Shown here piece by piece: positions 43,868-51,465 of a DNA stretch of 64,000 nt. The stretch spans positions 1-64,000 of the forward strand of contig DASPIZ010000070.1 in assembly GCA_035628875.1 (NCBI GenBank), written 5' to 3'. How positions within the stretch are numbered: the stretch's first letter is position 1; every line of letters begins with the position of its first letter. Under the pieces are notes generated by a model. The model was not told the DNA's origin, did no database searches, and saw nothing but the letters and a program-made list of their open reading frames with translations. Position numbers and translations under genes: made by a program. The DNA comes from Ohtaekwangia sp035628875. GTDB lineage: Bacteria > Bacteroidota > Bacteroidia > Cytophagales > Cyclobacteriaceae.

Positions 43868-44920
43868 ATGGAAGTTGCTTCTTCAATAAATAAAAAGCCG
43901 GTAGTTCTTGTAACTGGATCAAGCGGTTTAATCGGAAGCCGTATCATTGACAGATTATCGGAAAAATATCAATGTGTTGGTCTTGATCGTACTGAAAATA
44001 AACACCCGAATAAAACATCGGAAGATGTTTACTTCGATATTTCAGATTCGTCAAGTGTAGAGGCTGCTTTAGAACGTGTCAGATTTGCGTATGGGAATGA
44101 AATCGCGTCTGTCATTCACTTAGCTGCCTATTACGATTTTGCAGGGGAACCTAGTCCGCTTTATGAAAAAGTAACTGTAAACGGTACTGAAAATTTTCTT
44201 CGTGCATTGCAGAAGTTTAAGGTGGAGCAATTTATTTTTTCCAGTACAAACCTGGTGTATAAAACTACGCTCCCAGGAAAAAAAATCAATGAAGATTGGC
44301 CATTGGATCCTACGTGGGATTACCCCGAATCAAAAGTAAAGACTGAAACATTGATTCATAAAAAACGGGGTAGCATACCCGCTGTGATTCTGAGAATTGC
44401 AGGTGTATATAGTGATAAGGGAAATTCCATTCCGATTACACACCAGATACAACGGATCTACGAAAAAGATTTGACAAGTTATTTTTATCCCGGAGACCTA
44501 GAGCATGGAAATGCTTTTATTCACCTGGATGATTTGCTGGATGCATTAGTTAATACGGTAGAAAAACGCCATGACCTTCCGGATGAAACAACGATTAATA
44601 TCAGCGAACCCAAAACCTTTAGCTATGAAGAACTTCAGCATGACCTCGGTATGTTGATTCACGGTAAGGACTGGACAACGATAGAAATTCCAAAGCCTCT
44701 GGCCAAAGCCGGTGCATGGGCGCAGGATTTGGTGGGTGATTCGTTTATCAAGCCATGGATGATAGAACGTACCGACGATCATTTTGAAATGGATATTTCA
44801 CGTGCGCAGGAATATCTCGACTGGCAACCAAGGCATAATTTAAAGGATACTTTACCTGAAATCATCAATGGTTTGAAAAAGAATCCGGAAAAATGGTATA
44901 AGGAGAATAAACTCGAATAA
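43868..44920 (+). CDS. NAD-dependent epimerase/dehydratase (extended SDR)
   Basis: The 350-residue protein has the Rossmann motif TGSSGLIG near residue 17, the D-H-LAA region (VIHLAAY), catalytic serines in FSSTNLVY and YxxxK in YPESKVKTE. It belongs to the extended SDR family acting on nucleotide sugars or similar; the substrate is not evident. It is the first gene of a three-gene operon with VKOR-like and SPW-repeat membrane proteins, 13 bases upstream of the next start. Confidence 0.88.
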   Translation: MEVASSINKKPVVLVTGSSGLIGSRIIDRLSEKYQCVGLDRTENKHPNKTSEDVYFDISDSSSVEAALERVRFAYGNEIASVIHLAAYYDFAGEPSPLYEKVTVNGTENFLRALQKFKVEQFIFSSTNLVYKTTLPGKKINEDWPLDPTWDYPESKVKTETLIHKKRGSIPAVILRIAGVYSDKGNSIPITHQIQRIYEKDLTSYFYPGDLEHGNAFIHLDDLLDALVNTVEKRHDLPDETTINISEPKTFSYEELQHDLGMLIHGKDWTTIEIPKPLAKAGAWAQDLVGDSFIKPWMIERTDDHFEMDISRAQEYLDWQPRHNLKDTLPEIINGLKKNPEKWYKENKLE

Positions 44921-44933
44921 GTTAAATGTCTCT

Positions 44934-45491
44934 ATGATGAATAGCGATACTCCGCCAGGATGGAATTACAATCCTGCAGCCTGGTCACAACGTATTCCGA
45001 TTATTATGTTGGCTATAGTGGGATTTGCTATCGCGACTTATCTTTCCTTGTACCAGTTGAAAGTCATAGACAGCGTATGGGAACCATTTTTTGGTGATGG
45101 GAGTGTTCGGATCCTTAACTCATTTATCTCACACATGCTACCTGTGCCGGATGCTGCGCTGGGAGCATTCAGTTATGTTCTTGATGCTGTCGCAGGATTG
45201 ATTGGTTCTCCAAAGCGATGGCGAACCATGCCATGGATTGTTATCCTTTTTGGGATTGCAGTTGGTCCGTTAGGATTTGTGAGTGTGATGCTTGTGGTGT
45301 TTCAACCAGTGTTGTTTGATGCATGGTGTACTTTGTGTATGGCTTCGGCGGTTATCTCTGTTACGATGATCGGCCCCGCGATGGATGAGGTGTTGGCCAG
45401 TCTGCAATATTTGCGTCGCGTTAAAAATAATAAGCTATCGTTATGGAAAGGATTTTGGGGATACAGCAGTGTATATGAAAAGGTGAATTGA
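44934..45491 (+). CDS. Vitamin K epoxide reductase-like membrane protein
   Basis: The 185-residue protein has four predicted membrane helices. The redox motif WCTLC gives C132 and C135, in the VKOR context FDAWCTLCMASA. No second cysteine pair, which in VKOR relays electrons from a thioredoxin-like partner, is present. VKOR proteins reoxidise or reduce disulfide carriers in the membrane with quinones. Gene follows the SDR gene by 13 bases and is followed by an SPW protein with a short gap, so it is likely part of one complex or pathway. Confidence 0.78.
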   Translation: MMNSDTPPGWNYNPAAWSQRIPIIMLAIVGFAIATYLSLYQLKVIDSVWEPFFGDGSVRILNSFISHMLPVPDAALGAFSYVLDAVAGLIGSPKRWRTMPWIVILFGIAVGPLGFVSVMLVVFQPVLFDAWCTLCMASAVISVTMIGPAMDEVLASLQYLRRVKNNKLSLWKGFWGYSSVYEKVN

Positions 45492-45493
45492 TT

Positions 45494-45859
45494 ATGTGGG
45501 CACAGATAATAAATACATTATTGGGTATTGCATTAATGGCATTACCGAATACTTTTGAATACAGCGGATCCGCCGCTGACAATGATCATATCATTGGTCC
45601 TTTAGTTGTGTCTTTTGCGATTATAGGGATATCAGGTTGTACAAGAACGGTGGCCTTTTATAATATTCCATTGGGAATTTGGTTGCTGCTTGCGCCGTTG
45701 ATTTTGGGTTATGATGATCCTTTGAATTTTTACGTCGATATGGGTTGTGGTATTGCAATTACTTTACTTGCGTTTGTCAGACGTCATACCTCAAATCAAT
45801 ATGGTGGAGGATGGAGCGTTGTCTGGAAGAAGAAACCACTTACACGGCAGGCGTTGTAA
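45494..45859 (+). CDS. SPW-repeat membrane protein
   Basis: From the ATG at 45494 the protein has 121 residues, four hydrophobic segments, and the pairwise pattern of SPW repeats: INTLLGIALMALP in the first half and YNIPLGIWLLLAPL in the second. The name-giving SPW is degenerate. SPW proteins are small membrane proteins of unknown function. It follows the VKOR-like gene by two bases. Confidence 0.75.
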   Translation: MWAQIINTLLGIALMALPNTFEYSGSAADNDHIIGPLVVSFAIIGISGCTRTVAFYNIPLGIWLLLAPLILGYDDPLNFYVDMGCGIAITLLAFVRRHTSNQYGGGWSVVWKKKPLTRQAL

Positions 45860-46136
45860 ATGTAATGTAGGTGTTATAGCATTTTCATGTTTTATTTCAT
45901 CCCTGCAAGACTCGAATCCTATTTGTTTGCTACGTTTCTCCCATATGCTGTTCCTATTGGGACATTGGATTGCGTTTTTGAAAGTATTGAATCTTAACTT
46001 ATTTTGGATCTGATAAAATTGACATTTTGAATAATGCCAGTATTGTATCATTGTTTTATTTTTTCGGCTCCGGGAATTGCATCATATTTTGTTTGTCGCA
46101 CTTCTACCCAAATGCTTGGATTTTTGCGAAGATGTA

Positions 46137-46820
46137 CTAATTAAGCCGATAGTTGGGATCTTTTCGATTGGCCATTTTTGATGCGAAGATAAGTGCCTGA
46201 ATTAAGATACCGATAACGATCGCAATGGCAATCTGGATGGTAAGGACTGTGTCGTTAATGGAAATAATACCATCCGAATCGTTCATCAGATCTAAACCTA
46301 CTGATGATTGTATTTCGGTAAGTTCACCAAGAAACTGTATTGTTTTTATCAGGTCGGATTCTCCCGCTGTTTCATAAAGATGTTGTGCGTCTTTTTTGGA
46401 AACCTGATGGGTATCGATGATGTTGCTTTCTATTGTGTTGTAATGAATCACTAGGTCTTTAAACTGATCTAGATATTTTCGTTCCGCATCGACAAGGTAA
46501 GTCTCTTCGAATCTCGCGATAATGGCATCGATAGAATCGTTATGAACCTCAAGTTGTGCGGTTAACGCGGGAGCAGGAGCGTTTGGATTCTCAACATAAA
46601 GAAGCTGTTCAATAAGTAATCTTTTGTTAAACAGATTTTCGGTTAGATAAAAAATTTCGGTAGCCGGAATGAGTCGGTCATAATAAATGGATGAATAAGA
46701 TTGTTTTAGATCGTTCATATTGATCTGCTGCATAACGGTTGTAAAACCAACAAGCATCATAATGCTACCCAGTAGAAGGGCAACTTTGAGTTTTTCACGT
46801 ATGATAAATGTCCATTTCAT
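46137..46820 (-). CDS. Four-helix-bundle sensor-like protein (4HB_MCP only)
   Basis: The 227-residue protein begins with a membrane helix (about 12-32), has a long helical periplasmic region (about 35-180) with YYDRLIPATEIFYLTENLF and charged heptads, and a second membrane helix (about 192-212), then ends with a short basic tail. This is the ligand-binding module of many methyl-accepting chemotaxis proteins and histidine kinases, but no HAMP or signalling domain follows. It must work with a partner or act as a decoy. Confidence 0.78.
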   Translation of the reverse strand: MKWTFIIREKLKVALLLGSIMMLVGFTTVMQQINMNDLKQSYSSIYYDRLIPATEIFYLTENLFNKRLLIEQLLYVENPNAPAPALTAQLEVHNDSIDAIIARFEETYLVDAERKYLDQFKDLVIHYNTIESNIIDTHQVSKKDAQHLYETAGESDLIKTIQFLGELTEIQSSVGLDLMNDSDGIISINDTVLTIQIAIAIVIGILIQALIFASKMANRKDPNYRLN

Positions 46821-46851
46821 AAATAGAATGACTTGTACAGTTGGTTCTTTG

Positions 46852-46882
46852 TAAAGATAGTAACGCGGACCGGGCTATCAAA
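46852..46882 (-). promoter_or_regulatory. Candidate promoter of the 4HB protein gene
   Basis: On the minus strand TTTG (46879-46882) is separated by 19 bases from TATCTTTA (46852-46859), one base from the Bacteroidota TAnnTTTG box. The ATG lies 32 bases further at 46820. Confidence 0.5.
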
Positions 46883-46930
46883 TTACAGATCGGCCTAACT
46901 TCATTGCACGGTTTTAAATAAAGATGGTTT

Positions 46931-46964
46931 AAAAACAATAAGCCACTTTGGAAGTGGCTTATTG
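46931..46964 (-). terminator. Terminator of the metzincin gene
   Basis: A perfect 13-bp stem (CAATAAGCCACTT / AAGTGGCTTATTG) with a three-base loop, followed on the minus strand by TTTTT, lies 21 bases after the stop of the metzincin gene. Confidence 0.85.
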
Positions 46965-46985
46965 AAATAGTTAAAAATTATAATG

Positions 46986-47993
46986 CTAGTTCCAGGGCCA
47001 GCTTCCCCAAGCTTCACAATAATTGCCTTTGTCATTGGGGCCAAGGAAATTTCGCGGTTCACCAATATAGATGGCGTTCATGGTATTGACCGGTTGATAA
47101 ACATATTTCACGGTGCCCTTTCTTGTAAAGCTTTGCAATATACCGAAGTGACCGAGGTTCAAAGTATGACCAAACTCGTGAAGGATTACAGACTCCAGGT
47201 CAATAGCACCCGGAGCTGCGCCGTCAGACCAGACAAACCCGTCGTTAAACCACACTTCTGTGAAAGCTTTATCTTCTTTGCCGCGGGTTGTTTTTGTAGG
47301 TTCACCAGTTACATCGTCAACAAAGACAAAGGAGAATGCAACCCCCAAAACATTCGGAGAACCCAGGAGCGCTTCAAATATGGGTGCGGGAAGAAAGCCA
47401 ATCACTGAAACATCAGCGAGGGGAAGTTCGGCTGGAGGCAGGCCGCCAATACCAAGTATTAAACTTGGATTGCCCATGGAAAGATCGTAGGGCGTCTGGT
47501 CGATGTTGAGTGTTTTACAGCTTCCACCGGTTTCCCACTTCGCATACATGGATTGATAAATGGGTAGTGCATCGTACGTTTCATTTGCCACGGAGAAAGG
47601 TGTAAATGCAAGCCAATCAAGATCGTTAAGATCATTATCACCATTCCAGTTACGACGTTCGTCGTTAGTGACCCAACGCGATGGCAGTGTGCTTTCAAAC
47701 TGTTGATCAATGGTCTCTACTGTTGTGGATGCGTTTGCTCCTGTACGGGTCATACACACATGTACTTCCGATACCTTGTATGGTGTTGACTCAAATAACG
47801 TCGCGTTGAGCGTAGCGACGATCTGATCTTCCACACGGCCGGCGCCACTGCGTTTGCTATTGGTTAGTGCGTCGGGAATCGTTACTTGAAATTTGTCTTT
47901 TTGTTGAAGCGCAGGAACTTCTTTAAGTTCAGGTTCACCACAGGAGCCGAATATACATATTCCGGCTGTGAAAAAGAGGAGGGTTTTTTTCAT
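46986..47993 (-). CDS. Metzincin-type zinc metalloprotease lipoprotein
   Basis: The 335-residue protein has a lipoprotein signal (lipobox near FGSCG, cysteine 18). The zinc motif is HEFGHTLNLGH at residues 272-282, of the HExxHxxxxxH metzincin type, but the usual glycine after the second histidine pair is replaced by asparagine. A candidate Met-turn VNTMNAIY follows near residue 303. It is likely a surface or periplasmic matrixin-like protease (M10/M12-like). The C terminus contains a WGSWPW motif. No type IX sorting domain. Confidence 0.85.
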   Translation of the reverse strand: MKKTLLFFTAGICIFGSCGEPELKEVPALQQKDKFQVTIPDALTNSKRSGAGRVEDQIVATLNATLFESTPYKVSEVHVCMTRTGANASTTVETIDQQFESTLPSRWVTNDERRNWNGDNDLNDLDWLAFTPFSVANETYDALPIYQSMYAKWETGGSCKTLNIDQTPYDLSMGNPSLILGIGGLPPAELPLADVSVIGFLPAPIFEALLGSPNVLGVAFSFVFVDDVTGEPTKTTRGKEDKAFTEVWFNDGFVWSDGAAPGAIDLESVILHEFGHTLNLGHFGILQSFTRKGTVKYVYQPVNTMNAIYIGEPRNFLGPNDKGNYCEAWGSWPWN

Positions 47994-48475
47994 AGTGTTT
48001 TTTGGTTAAAGAGTTAATTCAATTCAAAAATTAAGCGAAGAGAATTGCATCGCCAAGGAATATCATGTTATTTAATTAAGAAGCGAAGGGCTTTTGGGTT
48101 CAAAGTTCAAAGTTCATGGTTCAAAGTTGGTGTCCTGTAACGACGCGATTCACGACATTGTTTGAAGTTTGAGGTTTGATGTTAATAGTTTCGAAATTTG
48201 TTACGGTTGGCGAAAATTGCCGAATGAACTCGAGCTCGCAGCTTGTGGCTTTTTTTCCAGAGAGAGGATTTGCGTTTTAAAGTTAAACCGTGTTACTGCT
48301 TAGCGTAACTTTGCGGCTCAGCGTCTTAGCGGTTAAGACCCACCATGAGTAGAAAAAATGTGGTCGAAGAAAGTACTGAACTTGCTTTTATTTTATCTTC
48401 GGAAAGATAACTCCGTACGTTACAGCCCAACAAACTCGAAGCTCGCAGCTCATAGCTCACAGCTATTTTCAACCG
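47994..48475 (+). repeat. Composite intergenic repeat, locus 6 (inverted copy of locus 5)
   Basis: From about 48095 GTTCAAAG/GTTCATGG units, then GTTTGAAGTTTGAGG, GAAATTTGTTACGG, AGCTCGCAGCTTGTGGC, AGCGTAACTTTGCGGCTCAG with CTTAGCGGTTAA, a core, TTATCTTCGGAAAG, and arm B AACAAACTCGAAGCTCGCAGC. The order of elements and most bases match locus 5 in reverse. The first 100 bases of the interval are plain AT-rich DNA. Confidence 0.75.
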
Positions 48476-48499
48476 ACATCTGATAAAGGAAAAACGATT

Positions 48500-48620
48500 C
48501 GCTGGCAGAAACCCGCATGAGGGATTGAGGCATTTGTTTGAGCCCGAAGTGGCCTCGCGCGGTGATTGGCGAGTGCCGAAAGCCCGACGCCGAGGCACGA
48601 GGCGGCATGCCATGATGACG
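48500..48620. repeat. GC-rich island with inverted repeats
   Basis: A 120-base patch of much higher GC content follows composite repeat locus 6. It contains several nested short inverted repeats, such as CCTCGCGC with GGCGAG and GTGCC with GGCAC. It could fold into a branched RNA or be a degenerate REP-like element. No gene is inside. Confidence 0.45.
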
Positions 48621-48793
48621 CAACATGCTAAAATGAAACATCCACGAATATCACGAATTCCCAATATTTTTAATCTTTCAATCTTTTATTCTGCCAATCT
48701 TTTTCAATTCTTGATCTTTCAATCTTCCCGGATTCTGTGGTAAATTGAATTTTATTCGGTTAGCTTATTAATGCCATTACCCTATATTATCAC

Positions 48794-50995
48794 ATGAGTA
48801 AAAAACTAAATGACCCAACGTTACCGCTAAATCTTGATGCTGTGGTATTGGATAATCCTTCGCTTGTTTCTGAAGCACTGGAGGATGACACCATCAATTT
48901 TGTTTTCGGTGCTGACAGTAAGCTTAACGTTTCACTTTTTAATGCTGAAATTGATGCTGATATGGATGAAGTATTCGGTGGGAAAGAGGCACTTATTCCT
49001 TTTAACCCGGCCAATGCGTGGTTAAAGTATGAAGGGGATGCGAATATAAAACTAAGTTCCGGCGGAGCAATCAGATCAATCGGTTTTGATGTTGATGCGA
49101 AAGCCGGGTTGAAATCATATGTTTATCGTATTCACAGTGCATCGGAGCAGGTTGCGAAGGCAATTGCAGATGATATTTCACCGTTGAAAACAATCTTCAG
49201 TAGAGATGATATCAAAGGATTAAAAAATAATGAAGCTGTTGCATTACAGTTTTACGGTGCAATAACAACTTTGCTCGAAGTTTCATGGTCAGACGTGTGG
49301 AGCACGGGATTCTCAACATTAACAGGCTTGCTGGATAATGCGGAGCTGGTAAAGCTCAAATTTGGTCCGGAGGTTTCAGTTAAGGCGAAAGTAAAGGTTG
49401 AAGATAATTTTAAGGTGTTGATCGTTAAAAAGGACCACGAAAAATACTGGGTTCGTTTAAAACGTGATTATGCGAATAGCCGATCCGTTGGTGCCGCATT
49501 GTCCGTTGCCGTTTCAATTGAAAATCCGAAGGTGGTGATAAGTCAAATAGAAACCATTTTTAAGGATATACTGGAAGTTAGTTACGGTCAACTGGAAAAA
49601 ATTGCTGCAAAAACAGAAGATGCTTTGCTTCCTGCTGATGTCATCGTTATACGCGCGTTGGCGGATCGTTTGGGATGGCAAAAGGGTGATCTCTTTGCCC
49701 GCCTTCAGAAAGAACTGGAAGACCTGAAAGAAAAATGGATTGAAAAGATAGCAGCGGCTGTCAATACTAAAATAAAGGCTGGATTTTCTTATGCCTATTT
49801 ACGCGTGAGGGAAAAGGAAGATGTTTTTTCTGCATCGTTAACCAGTAAAGCCATTGATAAGTTTTACTTCGATCTTTTAAAGGGGAATGTAGGAAAGCTA
49901 ACAGATTTTCATATTAAGAATCCAGCTTCGTCCTTGTTAAACGACGTTACTTTTTTAATGAAGGACGTACGTAAGCGCGAAAGGAGTTGGGGCTTTTCTC
50001 TGGGGGTCGGCGATTTTGTAGCCAGTGATAACCATAAAGTAGCCCTTCGTACTGTGCAACGCAAAACGGAGAAAGGCCAGCAGATAAGTTATGAAGGAAG
50101 ACGTACCTATGAAGAAACGTTGGGTAAGGAGAAGGTAAGCTGGAAAATAGACTTCAATGCCAGTATGCCGTTGGTGTCGAATTATGCCACGCCGCTGGCA
50201 AGCGAATTCGATTATAGTTTATATCTCAACTTTGAATGGCAGTCAAAAAAGTTCAGGAGTGAAGATCTTACGCGTTTTCTGGATTTATGCCGGACGTGGA
50301 ATATTATTAATGAGGGTCAGTTTTTATCGCTACGCGAAACGCTATCAGCAGACTTAAAAGGTGCAAAGGATCTTACGTTTTCTTGTCATTGTACTTATCC
50401 CTCAACGCTTTTTAAAGCAATCATCATGGGGATGGGAAATGATAAAGTGGCCATCGATGATGTATGGTATTCTGGTCTGGCGGCGGCGTTGCCATATTGG
50501 GAGCCATTTACGGTTCGCATGCAACCCGATATAAGGGCCAGGTATTACGCAGGTATCTGGAAGGAATTTCTTGAAACTGAATCGGTATTGCCCCATGAAA
50601 TCGCATATCAAAGACTGAAGAAGGTGGATAAAAAACTCGCGGAACAGGAATATGATTATCGTCCGAATGGCTTTATCAATTTCAAATCGTTTGCTTTTAT
50701 CGCCAATGCTAATCCACAGGCGTTTCGACGATGGAAAGCATTCCGCGAAGGGATGTCTTTATTGAAAGAAGCCATCGATCAAAAAGCGATGCAGCGTCAT
50801 ACACCCGTCATTGAAAAAGCTTTTGAAAAATTGGAAGACCTGTGGTTTTTCTCGCACCATGTTATTGCTTTTGGAAATTTGTTAACGCGTGTAGGTATGG
50901 ATATTCCAATACAATTCAGAGAAGCCAGTTTAGCAGGGGAAATTCAATATGAACTTCATGAGAAGCAGACCATCATGCTGGGAAAGAGTTCATAG
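48794..50995 (+). CDS. Large soluble protein of unknown function
   Basis: The 733-residue protein has no signal peptide, no membrane helix and no motif I recognise. It starts MSKKLNDPTLPLNLDAVVLD and contains a long helical central region (about 280-380) with KLEKIAAKTEDALLPADV and SFSYAYLRVREKEDVFSASL, and a C-terminal region with WYSGLAAALPYWEPF and NGFINFKSFAFIAN. Codon use looks normal for the window. Its stop lies inside the first GTTCATAG unit of a composite repeat. It may be a genus- or order-specific protein. Confidence 0.75.
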   Translation: MSKKLNDPTLPLNLDAVVLDNPSLVSEALEDDTINFVFGADSKLNVSLFNAEIDADMDEVFGGKEALIPFNPANAWLKYEGDANIKLSSGGAIRSIGFDVDAKAGLKSYVYRIHSASEQVAKAIADDISPLKTIFSRDDIKGLKNNEAVALQFYGAITTLLEVSWSDVWSTGFSTLTGLLDNAELVKLKFGPEVSVKAKVKVEDNFKVLIVKKDHEKYWVRLKRDYANSRSVGAALSVAVSIENPKVVISQIETIFKDILEVSYGQLEKIAAKTEDALLPADVIVIRALADRLGWQKGDLFARLQKELEDLKEKWIEKIAAAVNTKIKAGFSYAYLRVREKEDVFSASLTSKAIDKFYFDLLKGNVGKLTDFHIKNPASSLLNDVTFLMKDVRKRERSWGFSLGVGDFVASDNHKVALRTVQRKTEKGQQISYEGRRTYEETLGKEKVSWKIDFNASMPLVSNYATPLASEFDYSLYLNFEWQSKKFRSEDLTRFLDLCRTWNIINEGQFLSLRETLSADLKGAKDLTFSCHCTYPSTLFKAIIMGMGNDKVAIDDVWYSGLAAALPYWEPFTVRMQPDIRARYYAGIWKEFLETESVLPHEIAYQRLKKVDKKLAEQEYDYRPNGFINFKSFAFIANANPQAFRRWKAFREGMSLLKEAIDQKAMQRHTPVIEKAFEKLEDLWFFSHHVIAFGNLLTRVGMDIPIQFREASLAGEIQYELHEKQTIMLGKSS

Positions 50996-51452
50996 TTCAT
51001 GGTTCAAAGTTCAAAGTTCAAAGTTCAAAGTTCATGGTTCGTGGTTCGTGGTTGATTTCGAAAAATAAAACGGTTGCGAAATTGTTTGAGGTTTGATGTC
51101 TGAGGTTCAAGGTTGGTGTTCGAAAATTTTTTAGTTTACCGAAAATAACTTGAAGCTCGTAGCCTGGGTTCAAAAAAAACCAGCAGATCTTCCGACAAAG
51201 TCGGAGGATCAGGGTGGTTAAACCCGGATCATTACGCAAACACGTTTACATTCCTAATCTGATTACTTCAATGTTCAGGTTATTCAAACTTATATGTGCC
51301 GTATTTTATCATTGCCTCAAGTAAAATATAAGCTCGGTTAACCACCCTCCGTCCAGATAAATCGGAACTGACTGTCCCTCCTTAAAAAAGGAAAGAAAAA
51401 TTTAGACAGATTACTGCCCAACAAACTCGAAGTTCGAAGCTCATCACTCATA
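50993..51452 (+). repeat. Composite intergenic repeat, locus 7 (inverted copy of locus 1)
   Basis: GTTCATGGTTCAAAGTTC starts at the stop of the orphan gene, followed by TTTGAGGTTTGATGTCTGAGG, GTTCGAAAATTTTTTAG, TTTACCGAAAATAAC, AGCTCGTAGCCTGGGTTC, an inserted hairpin CTTCCGAC/GTCGGAGG at 51189-51208, the TIR-bounded core, and arm B AACAAACTCGAAGTTCG. Apart from the hairpin insertion it aligns throughout to locus 1. Confidence 0.85.
51211..51348 (+). repeat. TIR-bounded core element, copy 2
   Basis: A 138-bp block with perfect 11-bp terminal inverted repeats (AGGGTGGTTAA / TTAACCACCCT). The interior includes ATTACGCAAACACG and TTCAATGTTCAGG. It matches copy 1 at 10751-10881 in reverse, with a few substitutions and small indels. 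No coding potential. Confidence 0.78.
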
Positions 51453-51465
51453 ACGCAAGAACTCT

